A DNA stretch of 64,000 nt from Lysobacter antibioticus HS124 (GTDB lineage Bacteria > Pseudomonadota > Gammaproteobacteria > Xanthomonadales > Xanthomonadaceae): contig NZ_HG424481.1 in NCBI RefSeq assembly GCF_000336385.2, positions 30,852 through 94,851 of the forward strand. The letters run 5' to 3'. Positions within the stretch are counted from its first letter, which is position 1. Every line of letters starts with the position of its first letter. The position numbers and the translations under genes are program-made. Positions 17,483-26,813 of the stretch are shown here, piece after piece. The notes under the pieces are model-generated. The model was not told where the DNA came from. It ran no database searches and saw only the letters and a list, made by a program, of their open reading frames with translations.

Positions 17483-18757
17483 ATGCCGCATTGCTTTAAG
17501 CTGAGCCGTCCGTTCGCCGCGCTGGTGTGGCTGGCCGGCGCCGTCTTTGCCGGAACCCCTGCCGTGACCGAGGCTTCGCCCCCTGCCGTCTCCGCCGCGG
17601 CGCCGCGCCCGATCGTGATCGCCCACCGCGGCGCCAGCGGCTATCGCCCCGAGCACACCCTGGAGGCCTACCGCCTGGCCATCGCCCAGGGCGCCGACTT
17701 CATCGAGCCCGACCTGGTCGCGACCCGCGACGGCGAACTGGTGGTGCGGCACGAGAACGAAATCTCCGGCACCACCGACGTCGCCGCGCACCCCGAGTTC
17801 GCCGCCCGCAAGACCACCAAGACCATCGACGGCGAGGCGCTGACCGGGTGGTTCACCGAGGACTTCACTCTCGCCGAACTCAAGACCCTGCGCGCGAAAG
17901 AACGCATCCCGCAGATCCGGCCCGGCAACACCCGCTACGACGGCCAGTTCCGGATCGCGACCCTGCGCGAAGTGATCGCCCTGGCGCGCGAGGAGAGCCG
18001 CGACGGCCGCTCGATCGGCATCTATCCCGAGACCAAGCACCCGACCTGGTTCGCCCACGAAGGCCGGCACCTGGACGGCTCGCCGATCGGCATCAGCCTG
18101 GGGCAGAAATTGATCGACATCCTGGTCGCGGAAGGTTTCACCGATCCGCGCCGGGTCTATATCCAGAGCTTCGAAGTCGCCAATCTGATCGAACTCAAGC
18201 GCGAGATCATGCCGCGCGCCGGCGTCGACCTGCCGCTGGTGCAGTTGTACGGCGACTTCGAGCGCGACCGGCCCTACGACGTGGTCTATCACCTCGGCCG
18301 CGGTGAAGTCCCGGCGGCGCGCTACCGCGGCTTGGAGCGCGCGATCCCCGGGGGCCTGAGCGCCGACACCCGCTACGTCGCATTGACCGAGCCTGCGGCG
18401 CTGGCCTGGATGCGCGAGCACTACGCCAGCGGCCTGGGGCCGTCCAAGAGCAGTCTGCTGCCGCGCGCGCCGGCGCCGGCGGGTGGGGCCGGGCTGAAGA
18501 CCCGCAACACCGGCTACGTGCATCCGCTGCTCGGGCGCGCGCTGGCGCTGGGCTTGCAGGTGCACCCCTATACCGTGCGCGCCGAGGCGCCGTTCCTGAG
18601 CCAGAGCGCGAACGGCGTCGACCAGAACGCGCTCGGCGAAGCGCTGCAGCTGTATGCGTTGGGCGTGCAGGGCTTGTTCATCGATCAGCCCGATATCGGT
18701 GTCGCCGCGCGCGACCTGTTCCTGCAGCACAGCCGGTTGCCGGACGCCGGCCGATAA
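17483..18757 (+). CDS. glpQ: Glycerophosphodiester phosphodiesterase, periplasmic
   Basis: 424 aa with a signal peptide (to about residue 31, ending TEASP). GDPD motifs are clear: IAHRGASGYRPEHTLEAY (catalytic His and Glu) and DFIEPDLVATRDGELVVRHE (metal-binding Glu/Asp and the second His). The size and an insertion after the active site match the periplasmic GlpQ branch. It hydrolyses glycerophosphodiesters to glycerol-3-phosphate and an alcohol, useful for recycling lipid head groups. It fits with the outer-membrane phospholipase gene at 46 kb. The next gene converges on it. Confidence 0.92.
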   Translation: MPHCFKLSRPFAALVWLAGAVFAGTPAVTEASPPAVSAAAPRPIVIAHRGASGYRPEHTLEAYRLAIAQGADFIEPDLVATRDGELVVRHENEISGTTDVAAHPEFAARKTTKTIDGEALTGWFTEDFTLAELKTLRAKERIPQIRPGNTRYDGQFRIATLREVIALAREESRDGRSIGIYPETKHPTWFAHEGRHLDGSPIGISLGQKLIDILVAEGFTDPRRVYIQSFEVANLIELKREIMPRAGVDLPLVQLYGDFERDRPYDVVYHLGRGEVPAARYRGLERAIPGGLSADTRYVALTEPAALAWMREHYASGLGPSKSSLLPRAPAPAGGAGLKTRNTGYVHPLLGRALALGLQVHPYTVRAEAPFLSQSANGVDQNALGEALQLYALGVQGLFIDQPDIGVAARDLFLQHSRLPDAGR

Positions 18758-18809
18758 ATCCGCACCCGCGCCGCTCCTCCCGGTTGCGCTGGCGTACACC
18801 GCTTCGGAT

Positions 18810-18832
18810 GTCGCGGCTTACGCCGCTCCTAC
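18810..18832 (-). repeat. REP-like palindromic element, copy 3
   Basis: GTCGCGGCTTACG followed by CCGCTCCTAC on the + strand, the reverse orientation of the copies at 1724 and 3339. It lies between the converging GDPD and sirtuin genes. The preceding GTACACCGCTTCGGAT resembles the flank of the copies at 40010 and 46283. Confidence 0.75.
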
Positions 18833-18855
18833 AGGGGCCGCGCTATGGCTTTGGC

Positions 18856-18888
18856 GAATCCCCAATCCTCAATCCCTAATCCCCAATC
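18856..18888 (-). repeat. G-rich array at the sirtuin stop codon
   Basis: The minus strand reads as units of GATTGGGGATTAGG and GATTGAGGATTGGGG type. The sirtuin stop codon (TAG, 18876-18878) lies inside one unit, so the last residues I-G-D of the protein are encoded by the repeat. G-rich sense orientation matches the arrays after the adhesin and the TonB receptor. Confidence 0.8.
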
Positions 18889-19718
18889 GCGGCGACCAGC
18901 GTCGCCGCGCAATCGGCCGGGAGCTTGAGCGTGGCGATGTCGTCGGCGCGGGTGACGCCGCGGTTGAGCAGGGCCAGCGGCAATCCGGCCTCGCGCGCGG
19001 CGCGGGCGAAGCGGTAGCCGGAATAGACCATCAGCGAGGAGCCGACCACCAGCATCGCATCGGCCTGGGCCAAAGCCTGCTGGGCGGCAGCTACGCGCGG
19101 ACGCGGCACGTTCTCGCCGAAGAACACCACGTCGGGTTTGACCAGGCCGCCGCAGGCTTCGCAGACCGGGGCGACGAAGCGTTCGAACGCCAAGCCTTCC
19201 AGGTCGGCGTCGCCGTCGGGCAGCAGCGCCGCATCCAGCCCGGTCCAGTCGGGATTGCGCGCGGCCAGTTCGGCCTGCACCGCCTCGCGCGGTCGCTGCG
19301 CGCCGCAATCCAGGCACACGACCTGATCCAGGCAGCCGTGCAGGTCGATGACGTCGCGGCTGCCGGCACGGGCATGCAGGCCGTCCACGTTTTGGGTCAC
19401 CAGGGCCGTGTCCGGCGTGCGCGCCTGCCATTGCGCGAGCGCGGCGTGGCCGGGGTTGGGCCGGGCGCGCGCGAACGCCGGCCAGCCGACGAAGCTGCGC
19501 GCCCAATAGCGCGCCCGGGCGCGGGGGTCGCCGACGAAGGCGCGGTACTCGATCGGCGGCTTGCGCTGCCAGGCGCCGGTCTCGTCGCGGTAGTGCGGAA
19601 TCCCCGAACCGGTGCTCAAGCCGGCGCCGGTGAGCACGAACACGCGCCGATGCGGGCGCAGCCAATCGCGCAGGCGCTGGGCGGCGTCGGTGTGGGGCAG
19701 GGCGGCATCGGCGGTCAT
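18876..19718 (-). CDS. Sir2-family NAD-dependent protein deacylase (class II-like)
   Basis: 280 aa. NAD-binding motifs are VLTGAGLSTGSGIPHYRD and TQNVDGLH; the catalytic His is in DLHG. Two Cys pairs (CLDC and CEAC) form the structural zinc site, and KPDVVFFGE and VVGSSLMVYSGYR complete the Rossmann part. The PHYRD/W-Q-R-K pattern resembles the SIRT4-like class II branch. It removes acyl groups from lysines using NAD. The start at 19718 is chosen by family alignment; the frame stays open further upstream only because it crosses a repeat array. Confidence 0.92.
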   Translation of the reverse strand: MTADAALPHTDAAQRLRDWLRPHRRVFVLTGAGLSTGSGIPHYRDETGAWQRKPPIEYRAFVGDPRARARYWARSFVGWPAFARARPNPGHAALAQWQARTPDTALVTQNVDGLHARAGSRDVIDLHGCLDQVVCLDCGAQRPREAVQAELAARNPDWTGLDAALLPDGDADLEGLAFERFVAPVCEACGGLVKPDVVFFGENVPRPRVAAAQQALAQADAMLVVGSSLMVYSGYRFARAAREAGLPLALLNRGVTRADDIATLKLPADCAATLVAAIGD

Positions 19719-19783
19719 GACGGGCTCGGCAACGCGGGGCGGGGCTGGACGGGATATGGCGCCCCTCGCGGCCGATAGCAAGG

Positions 19784-19922
19784 TGGGATTGGGAATTGGG
19801 GATTCGGGATTCGCCAACAGCGGTTTTGCTATCTCGTGCCGAACCCCGAACCCCGAACCCCGAACCCCGAACCCCGAATCCTCCAATCCCGAATCCCGAA
19901 TCCCGAATCCCGAATCCCCAAT
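19784..19922 (-). repeat. Double G/C-rich array between adhesin and sirtuin genes
   Basis: On the minus strand, immediately after the adhesin stop, run about five GGGATTC units and then about five GGGGTTC units (19841-19922). A 27-base spacer separates these from an opposite-orientation arm of GGGATTG/GGGATTC units (19784-19813 on +). The two arms could pair as a hairpin, and each G-rich run fits a G-quadruplex pattern. Located at the 3' end of the adhesin gene. Confidence 0.85.
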
Positions 19923-22900
19923 CACCACATGACGCCGGCGCCGATGGTCACGCCGACATCGCCTTCGGAATTGCTGTTGCCGGAGAACTTGTACACGTAG
20001 CGTCCGTCCTCGCTGATGGTCGACACCCCGATGGCGAAGCCGGTTTCGCCGCGGAAGGAACTGGCGGCGACCGCGGCCATGCTCTTGCCCGGCACGTAGG
20101 CCTGCGGCAGGCCGGCCACCGCCATCGCCGAGGCGACCCCGGCGCTGGCCTTGTCGTCGAGCTGCCCGATCTCGCGGCGCAAGGTGATGCCCCAATTGTC
20201 GGTGTATTGGTTGGAGGTGTTGATCGCGCGGTTGATGCCTTCGTTGAGCTGTTGCACGTTGACTGCGTCGCTGTTGTGGGTGCCCGCGCGGACGTTGCGG
20301 ATGGTCACCGGGGCGCCGCCGTTGTTGAGCGTGACCTGGGTGGTGTTGACGCTGCCGTCCACGTGGGTGTCGTAGCGCACCGTGCCGCTTTGCGAGGCGC
20401 GCAGCTGGGCGAGGTTGACCGCATCGTGGTCCTGCGTGCCGGCGGCGACATTGACCACCTGGCGCTGCTGGCCGGCATTGCCGACCGACACCGTGTTGGC
20501 GCGGTCGGCGACCGCGCCCTGGCCGAGCGCGACCGCACCGGAAGCGGTCGCGCTGGCGCTTTCGCCGACCGCCACGGCATTGGTCGCGCCGGCGGCGATG
20601 CTGCTGTTGGCGCCGAGCGCGGTGCTGCCGTCGGCCTCGACCCGGGCATTGCCGCCGATCGCGGTGTCGTTGTCGCCGGCGGCATAAGCGTCGCCGCCGA
20701 CCGCGACCGCGTGGCGGCCGCCGGCGTGAGCGCTGGCGCCGGCGGCGATCGCGCGGGTGCCGGCGCCGACCGAGGCATTGCCGGTCCCGTCGATCGCCAG
20801 CCTCGGTTCGGGCGAGGTCGGCCCCGGCAGGTTATCGATGCGGGTGTTGAGCTGGGTCAGGCTGGCGTCGACCGCGGCGAAGGCCGCGCCGACATTGGTG
20901 TAGGTGCCGCCTTGCACGGTGAAGTTCGGCGCGCCGAACACGCCGCCGGCGAACAGCGAGCCGCCGCCGAAGATCGAGGCGATGGAATTGCCCATGGCGA
21001 AGATCTGCCCGCCGTTGACCGCCTGCAAGCTGCCGGCGGCGATCTGGCCGCCGGCCAGATTGTCGAGCACGCTGCCGGTGCCGGCCGGGCCGCGCAGGGT
21101 GATCGAGCCGTAGTCCGGATTGCCGCTGCCGTCGTCGTCGTACTGCACGGCGAAGGCATTGCCGCTGCTCAGGCCGCTGTTCAGGGCGGCGAGCGCGGCG
21201 CCGACGTCGGTATAGGTGTTGCCGCCGATGAGGTAGCTGGGCGCGGTGAACGTACCGCCGGCGTTGAAGACCGCGCCGCCGCCGAACAGATTGGCGATCG
21301 AGCCGCCGATGCCGAAGATCTGTCCGCCGTTGACCGCCTGCAGGCTGCCGACGGCGATCTGGCCGGCGGCGAGATTGTCGAGCACGCTGCCGACCCCGGC
21401 CGGGCCGCGCAGGGTGATCGAACCGTAATCGGGGTTGCCGCTGCCGTCGTCGTCGTATTGCACGGCGAAGGCGTCGCCGGTGCTCAGGCCGCTGTTCAAG
21501 GCGGCGAGCGCGTCGCCGACGTTGTCGTAGGGGGCGCCGGCGATGACGTAGCTGGGCGCGGTGAAGCTGCCGCCGGCATTGAAGGCGGCGCCGCCGCCGA
21601 ACACGGTGGCGATGGAGCCGCCGACGCCGAACAATTGTCCGCCGTTGACCGCCTGCAGGCTGCCGGCGGCGATCTGGCCGGCGGCGAGGTTGTCGAGCAC
21701 GCTGCCGACCCCGGCCGGACCGCGCAGGGTGACGTGGGCGTAATCGGGATTGCCGCTGCCGTCGTCGTCGTATCGCACCGCGAACGCGTCGGCGGCGGCC
21801 AGGCCGTTGTCGAGCGCGGCCAGCGCAGAGCCGACATTGTCGTAGCCGGTCCCGGCGACGAGGTAGTTCGGCGCAGTGACCGTGCCGTCGGCGGCCACGG
21901 CGGCGCCCGCGCCGAGGCGCTGGGCATTGGACTGGCTGATCGCGAACAACTGCGCGCCGTTGACCGCCTGGGTGCTGGCGGGATTGATCGCGCCGGCGCG
22001 CAGGTTGGCGACGGTCGTGCCGCCGGCGCCCTGCAGGGTGACGTTCTGCAGATCCGGCGCGCCGCCGAGATCGTCGTACTTGACCGCGAACGGATCGGCG
22101 ACGGCGCCGGCCAACGCCCCCTGCAATTGGGCGAGGTTGACTGCGTCGGTGCCGAGGCTGCCGGCGGCGACGTTGGTCAGCTTGCGCGTCGCGCCGGGCG
22201 CGCCGACCGAGACCTCGCCCGCGGAGTTCTGCGGCGCGGCCAGGCCGAACGCGATATAGCCGGTCTGGGCGCCGATCACGGTCGACGAGCCGGCGCCGAG
22301 CGCGACGCTGTTGGCGTGGGTGGAGGTCGCGCCGAAGCCGAGCACGGTCTGGCGGTCGGCATTGCCGAAGCTGTTGTCGCCGATCACCACCGAATTGCCC
22401 AGGCGCGCGGCGTAGTTGGTGTCGGGGCCGCCGGTGAAGCCGGCCGAGGCGGCGCTGACGGTCGGCAACTGGTGGCGCGCATTGGTGCCCAAGACCACGG
22501 TGTTGGAGCCGTTGGCGTAGCTGCCGTCGCCGATGATGACTTGGTTGTTCTGCGCCGGATTCGTGCGCCAGGTGCAGGCCAGGCCGACTATCACGCAGGA
22601 GGGATTGTTGTTGTTGCCGAAGTAGTTGCTGTCCTGGAACTGGATGTAGCTGTCGGAATGCACGCTGCCGATCAGGGTCAGATGGTCGGCCGGCTGGTTG
22701 CCGTCGAGGTCGGCGACATTGGGCGCCTGGATCAGGTTGAGGATCAGCGACAGGTAGGAGTAGTTGAAGTTGGCCCGGTCGATGGTCAGGCAGTCGCTGC
22801 CGAGCAGGCCGCAAGCCTGGTAATCGTTGCCGAGCAGCCAGTTGCTCAGGTAGACGTTGAGATCGGGCAGGCTGCTGGTCGGCGGCGGCGGCTGGATCAC

Positions 22901-23281
22901 GCTCATCGGCGAAACCAGCCCGCCGTCGAACGATTCCTGGTTCCAGGTCGAGCTGTTGGGAATGCCGTCGAACACCAGCGGCAGCAGGGGGCCGGGTTCG
23001 GCCCAGGGGTCTTGGTCCGTCGCCGCTTCGGTCGTCGACGCGCTGCCCGTAGCGTCGCTGGGCTCGCTGGCCGCGACGGCGTCGGCCGCCGGCACCGTGA
23101 CAACGGAATCGGGCATGGCGTCGGCGGCGAGCGCCGGCGGGCAGGCGCAAGCTGCGGCGAGCGCGAGCCAACAGGCTGCGCTCAGATGCGACAACGCCGG
23201 AACCATTGGATTCCGGCGCCGGTCGTGGGTGGAAGAAACGGTGCGGTGAGCGGTGCGGGTGCTGCGGGTCCCCTGGGTCAT
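19922..23281 (-). CDS. Trimeric autotransporter adhesin (YadA-like)
   Basis: 1119 aa. The ATG at 23281 has a GGAGG ribosome-binding site seven bases upstream. It opens with a long, Arg-containing extended signal (about 53 residues), common in type V autotransporters. Then come collagen/head-like hepta-repeats (NSVALGAGS, AVAVGGDAYAAGDNDTAIGG), neck motifs (DAVNLAQL, DAVNVQQL) and a C-terminal YadA anchor of about 75 residues ending GVTIGAGVMW. Between about residues 430 and 830 lie four copies of a 105-residue unit with YDDDGSGNPDY and AVNGGQLF motifs. It would trimerise in the outer membrane and bind surfaces or cells. It lies directly downstream of an OmpR-type regulator gene. Confidence 0.93.
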   Translation of the reverse strand: MTQGTRSTRTAHRTVSSTHDRRRNPMVPALSHLSAACWLALAAACACPPALAADAMPDSVVTVPAADAVAASEPSDATGSASTTEAATDQDPWAEPGPLLPLVFDGIPNSSTWNQESFDGGLVSPMSVIQPPPPTSSLPDLNVYLSNWLLGNDYQACGLLGSDCLTIDRANFNYSYLSLILNLIQAPNVADLDGNQPADHLTLIGSVHSDSYIQFQDSNYFGNNNNPSCVIVGLACTWRTNPAQNNQVIIGDGSYANGSNTVVLGTNARHQLPTVSAASAGFTGGPDTNYAARLGNSVVIGDNSFGNADRQTVLGFGATSTHANSVALGAGSSTVIGAQTGYIAFGLAAPQNSAGEVSVGAPGATRKLTNVAAGSLGTDAVNLAQLQGALAGAVADPFAVKYDDLGGAPDLQNVTLQGAGGTTVANLRAGAINPASTQAVNGAQLFAISQSNAQRLGAGAAVAADGTVTAPNYLVAGTGYDNVGSALAALDNGLAAADAFAVRYDDDGSGNPDYAHVTLRGPAGVGSVLDNLAAGQIAAGSLQAVNGGQLFGVGGSIATVFGGGAAFNAGGSFTAPSYVIAGAPYDNVGDALAALNSGLSTGDAFAVQYDDDGSGNPDYGSITLRGPAGVGSVLDNLAAGQIAVGSLQAVNGGQIFGIGGSIANLFGGGAVFNAGGTFTAPSYLIGGNTYTDVGAALAALNSGLSSGNAFAVQYDDDGSGNPDYGSITLRGPAGTGSVLDNLAGGQIAAGSLQAVNGGQIFAMGNSIASIFGGGSLFAGGVFGAPNFTVQGGTYTNVGAAFAAVDASLTQLNTRIDNLPGPTSPEPRLAIDGTGNASVGAGTRAIAAGASAHAGGRHAVAVGGDAYAAGDNDTAIGGNARVEADGSTALGANSSIAAGATNAVAVGESASATASGAVALGQGAVADRANTVSVGNAGQQRQVVNVAAGTQDHDAVNLAQLRASQSGTVRYDTHVDGSVNTTQVTLNNGGAPVTIRNVRAGTHNSDAVNVQQLNEGINRAINTSNQYTDNWGITLRREIGQLDDKASAGVASAMAVAGLPQAYVPGKSMAAVAASSFRGETGFAIGVSTISEDGRYVYKFSGNSNSEGDVGVTIGAGVMW
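20985..22000 (-). repeat. 315-bp tandem repeats in the adhesin gene
   Basis: The neck-like motif AVNGxQLF recurs at exact 315-base spacing (coding DNA near 21958, 21643, 21328 and 21013), giving 105-residue units. The latter three units are the most alike and share ITLRGPAG and SVLDNLA segments. The first is more divergent. Confidence 0.85.
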
Positions 23282-23558
23282 GACACGGCCTCCGTCTGCT
23301 GAGCCTACGTAGCGCCGACGGCGGCGATGGAGCGCATGGCGGGCGGCGATGCGCCACCGGTCTCCCCCGTCGCCGCGACCGACCGTGTTCGCTGGCACGT
23401 TCGATGCATCGGCCTACGCAGGCTAGAAAAGCGCGTCGCTGTGCGCACTCATGGTGGTTCACGCACGATCACGCCGGCTCACCGAGGTTCACGCAACGCA
23501 AAACGCGGCGCCGAGGCGGCGCCGTCGAATCCGGGGGATGGAAGTGGAACGGCGAAGC

Positions 23559-24317
23559 TCAGCCGGAAGCGCGAACCACCGTGCACAGATAGCCCATGCC
23601 GCGCACCGCACGCAGCGGCAACGGCAGCGGGCTCATCAATGCGACTTTCTTGCGCAGCCGGTAGATCAGCATTTCCAGGCGATGCGGATCGAAATCGTAG
23701 ACGTTGCTGGTCAGCGAGCCGATCAGACTGTCGTGCGAGACCGGATGCTCTCCGGCGCCGGCGTTGACCAGGCGCAGCAGCACGCTGCGCTCGGGCGCGC
23801 TGAGGTCGATCGCCGCGCCGTCGGGCGTGCGCAGGGTCCAGCCGTCCGCGGCCAATTCCCAATCCGGCATCGCACCGGTGCCGGCGCGCGCGGGCAGGGC
23901 GCGCATGTGGTGCTGCAGGCTGTGCATCGCGGTGACCACCGAGGTCAGCCGGTCCAGGTCGACCGGCTTGGCCAGGCAGGCGTCGGCGATTTCCTCATAG
24001 GCATTGCCGCAGACATCGCCCTCGGCGTCGAGCACGACGATGCCGATATCGGAATGCTGGCGCAGGTGTTGGGCGACGACGCGCGGGTTGTCGTCGGGCA
24101 GATCGCTGGCGATCACCGCGATGTCGCACGGAGCGTTGAGCAGATTGCGGTACAGGGCCGTGGCGTTGGCGCATTCGAGCACGGCGAACTGTCGGGTTTG
24201 CAGCGATTGCAGGATTTGCTGCCGCAGCGCCGGGTCGCGTTCGACCACTGCGATGCGACGCTCGTTGCGGCGGTCGTTGCCGGTGCTGCCGGGCAGGACT
24301 GTGGGAATGGCGGCCAT
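23559..24317 (-). CDS. OmpR/PhoB-type response regulator, orphan
   Basis: 252 aa. The N-terminal receiver domain keeps the acidic pocket (E26, D28), the phosphoacceptor candidate D72 in IASDLPDD and K117 in CLAKPVD. A linker follows, then a C-terminal winged-helix DNA-binding domain (LSAPERSVLLRLVN, DPHRLEMLIYRLRKKV, AVRGMGYLC) of about 95 residues. There is no histidine kinase gene beside it. It lies 277 bases upstream of the adhesin on the same strand, so regulation of the adhesin is a reasonable inference. An AGGGGAATT ribosome-binding region precedes the ATG. Confidence 0.88.
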   Translation of the reverse strand: MAAIPTVLPGSTGNDRRNERRIAVVERDPALRQQILQSLQTRQFAVLECANATALYRNLLNAPCDIAVIASDLPDDNPRVVAQHLRQHSDIGIVVLDAEGDVCGNAYEEIADACLAKPVDLDRLTSVVTAMHSLQHHMRALPARAGTGAMPDWELAADGWTLRTPDGAAIDLSAPERSVLLRLVNAGAGEHPVSHDSLIGSLTSNVYDFDPHRLEMLIYRLRKKVALMSPLPLPLRAVRGMGYLCTVVRASG

Positions 24318-24542
24318 CCTGAATTCCCCTGTTGATCGAGCTAACCGACCGGCCCGCGGCTGCGGGACGGTGCCGTCGACGTCCAAAATCAGGTTAATGG
24401 GGCTCCACTGAAACCTACAGTGACATAGGTCGGCCTTCGCGGAAAGCACTGAAATCTCAGGGAATCCAGGCCGGTCTTTTAGATCGAGACAACGGTTTTC
24501 CAGGCGCTGGTGAGCGTATGAGAGTGGTCTTGTCGGCTCCAA

Positions 24543-24582
24543 CGAAAAAAAAGCCGCCCACCGGACAGGTGGGCGGCTTTCG
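24543..24582 (-). terminator. Intrinsic terminator after the M3 peptidase gene
   Basis: On the minus strand GCCGCCCACC, a short loop, and GGTGGGCGGC are followed by eight T. This strong rho-independent terminator starts about 27 bases past the leftward stop at 24609. Confidence 0.9.
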
Positions 24583-24608
24583 GGGCGCAGACCGCTGCGG
24601 AGGCCGGA

Positions 24609-26813
24609 TTATTGGGCCGGCGCAGCGCCCGCCGGGGCGGTCAGGCCGCGACGCTCCAGCAGCGGCTGGATCTTCGGCTCGTGGCCGGAGAAGTCGCGGA
24701 ACAGCTGCAGCGCGTCCTTGCTGCCGCCGCGCGAGAGCAGCGTGGCGCGGAAGCGGTCGCCGTTCTCGCGGGTCAGGCCGCCGTGCTGCTTGATCCACTC
24801 CACCGTGTTGGCGTCCAGCACTTCCGACCAGATGTAGGCGTAGTAGCCGGCCGCGTAGCCGCCCATGATGTGGCTGAAGTACGGGGTGCGGTAACGCGGC
24901 GGCACCGGCGCGTAGGCGATGCCGTCCTTCTTCAGCGCCGCGGCTTCGAACGCCATCACGTCCTTGGCCGCCGGCACCTGCGAAGCGTCGGAGAGTTGGT
25001 GCCAGTTCTGGTCGAGCATCGCCGCGCCGAGGTATTCGGTGGTGGTGAAGCCCTGGTTGAACTTGGACGCCGCCAGCACCTTGTCCAGCAACTCCTTCGG
25101 CATCGGCTCGCCGGTCTGGTAGTGCTTGGCGTAGTTGGCCAGCACCGACGGCCAGTCGGCCCACATCTCGTTGACCTGCGAGGGGAACTCGACGAAGTCG
25201 CGCGGCACGCTGGTGCCGGAGAAGTAGGGGTACTTCACGTTCGAGAACATGCCGTGCAGGGCATGGCCGAACTCGTGGAACATGGTGGTGACCTCGTCCC
25301 AGGTCATCAGCGTCGGCTTGCCGGCCGGCGGCTTGGGGATGTTGAGGTGGTTGGCCACGACCGGCAGGGTGCCGAACAGCTCCGACTGCTCGACGTAGGA
25401 GTTCATCCACGCGCCGCCGCGCTTGGAATCGCGCGCGTACATGTCGGCGATGAAGATCGCCAGCTGCTTGCCGTCGGCGTCGTACACGTCGTAAACGCTG
25501 GTGTCGGCGTGGTACAGCGGCAGGTCGGTGCGCTGCTTGAACTTCAGACCGTACAACTGGCCGGCGGCGTAGAACACGCCGTTCTCGAGCACGTTCTTCA
25601 TTTCGAAGTAGGGCTTGAGCTGGGCCTCGTCGAAGGCGAACTTCTCCTTGCGCACCTTCTCGGCGTAGAAGGCCCAGTCCCACGGCTCGAGCTTGAAGCT
25701 CTTCTCGCCCTTGGCGGCCTGTTCCTTGTCGATCATCGCCTGCAGATCGGCGGCCTCGCGCTGGGCGTTGGCGACCGCGGCCGGGGCCAGCTGGCCGAGC
25801 ATCTTGTTGACCGCGTCGGCGTTCTTGGCGGTCTCGTCCTCGAGCACGTAGGCGGCGTAGTTCGGGTAGCCCATCATCTTGGCGCGTTCGGTGCGCAGGG
25901 TGACGACCTTGGAGACGATGGCGGTGTTGTCGTACTTGTTGCCGCGGCTGCCGCGCGCGACCGAAGCCTTGTGCAGCTTCTCGCGCAGAGCGCGGTTGGT
26001 CAGGTCGGTTTCCGGCGGCTGGCCGGTGGTGTTGAGCAGGGTCAGCAGGTACTTGCCTTCCAGCTTGCGCGCCTTGGCCGCTTCGGCCGCGGCGGCGATG
26101 CGTTCGTCGGACAGGCCGTCGAGTTCGGCCTTGCTGTCGACCACGATCGCCGAGTCCTTCACTTCCTCGAGCACGTTCTCGCTGAACTTGGCGCCGAGTT
26201 CGGCCAGCTCGGAATTGATCGCCTTCAGGCGCGCCTTCTGCGGCTCGCTGAGGGTGGCGCCGCCGCGCACGAAGTCGGTGTAGTAGCGTTCGACCAGGCG
26301 CACGCCTTCGGCGTCCAGGCCCAGCGATTCGCGCTGGCCGTACAGGGTCTTGATGCGTTCGAACAGCTTCGGGTTCAGCGCGATCGCGTCGCGGTGCGCG
26401 GACAGCTTGGGCGCGTAATCCTGCTGCAGCTTCTGCCGGGCCGGGTTGGTGTCGGTGCCGACCAGGTTGAAGAAGGTCGCGGTGGCGCGGCTGAGGATGC
26501 GGCCGGAGCGCTCCATCGCCAGGATGGTGTTGTCGAAGGTCGGCGCCTGCGGATTGTCGGCGATCGCCTGGATTTCCTTGAGCTGCTCGGCCATACCGCG
26601 ATCGAAGGCCGGCGCGAAGTCGGTGTCCTTGATCTTGTCGAACTGCGGGAACTGCAGCGGCAGCGGGCTTTCCTGGAAGAACGGATTGGCGTGCGATTGG
26701 GCGTCGTTTTTCACGGCTTGGGCGGCGGGAGTCTGGGCCTGGGCATTGTGGGCCAGACCGGGAACGGTGGCGACCAGGGCCACGGCCAGCGCCAGGGCGA
26801 GGGGATGCTTCAT
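24609..26813 (-). CDS. dcp: M3-family metallopeptidase (peptidyl-dipeptidase Dcp-like), exported
   Basis: 734 aa with a signal peptide (MKHPLALALAVALVATVPGLAHNAQA). The zinc motif HEFGH is at residues 513-517 within MFHEFGHALHGM; the second-sphere Glu lies downstream in the EYLGAAML region. Length and C-terminal motifs (MGGYAAGYYAYIWSEVLDA) match Dcp, which removes dipeptides from peptide C-termini. The signal suggests a periplasmic form. The start at 26813 is preferred to one six codons upstream because it directly precedes the signal and has GAGG about nine bases away. It would feed the peptide transporter at 7 kb. Confidence 0.93.
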   Translation of the reverse strand: MKHPLALALAVALVATVPGLAHNAQAQTPAAQAVKNDAQSHANPFFQESPLPLQFPQFDKIKDTDFAPAFDRGMAEQLKEIQAIADNPQAPTFDNTILAMERSGRILSRATATFFNLVGTDTNPARQKLQQDYAPKLSAHRDAIALNPKLFERIKTLYGQRESLGLDAEGVRLVERYYTDFVRGGATLSEPQKARLKAINSELAELGAKFSENVLEEVKDSAIVVDSKAELDGLSDERIAAAAEAAKARKLEGKYLLTLLNTTGQPPETDLTNRALREKLHKASVARGSRGNKYDNTAIVSKVVTLRTERAKMMGYPNYAAYVLEDETAKNADAVNKMLGQLAPAAVANAQREAADLQAMIDKEQAAKGEKSFKLEPWDWAFYAEKVRKEKFAFDEAQLKPYFEMKNVLENGVFYAAGQLYGLKFKQRTDLPLYHADTSVYDVYDADGKQLAIFIADMYARDSKRGGAWMNSYVEQSELFGTLPVVANHLNIPKPPAGKPTLMTWDEVTTMFHEFGHALHGMFSNVKYPYFSGTSVPRDFVEFPSQVNEMWADWPSVLANYAKHYQTGEPMPKELLDKVLAASKFNQGFTTTEYLGAAMLDQNWHQLSDASQVPAAKDVMAFEAAALKKDGIAYAPVPPRYRTPYFSHIMGGYAAGYYAYIWSEVLDANTVEWIKQHGGLTRENGDRFRATLLSRGGSKDALQLFRDFSGHEPKIQPLLERRGLTAPAGAAPAQ

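Noticed and set aside
19841-19922. CRISPR array
   Set aside because: Units are 7 bases with no spacers, and no cas genes are present.
19719-20195. In-frame upstream extension of the sirtuin
   Set aside because: It crosses a tandem repeat array and gives repetitive GFGIRDSG-type residues; family alignment supports 19718.
19796-23302. 1168-codon rightward open frame opposite the adhesin gene
   Set aside because: Antisense shadow; the product is low-complexity repeats reflecting the adhesin's repeats.
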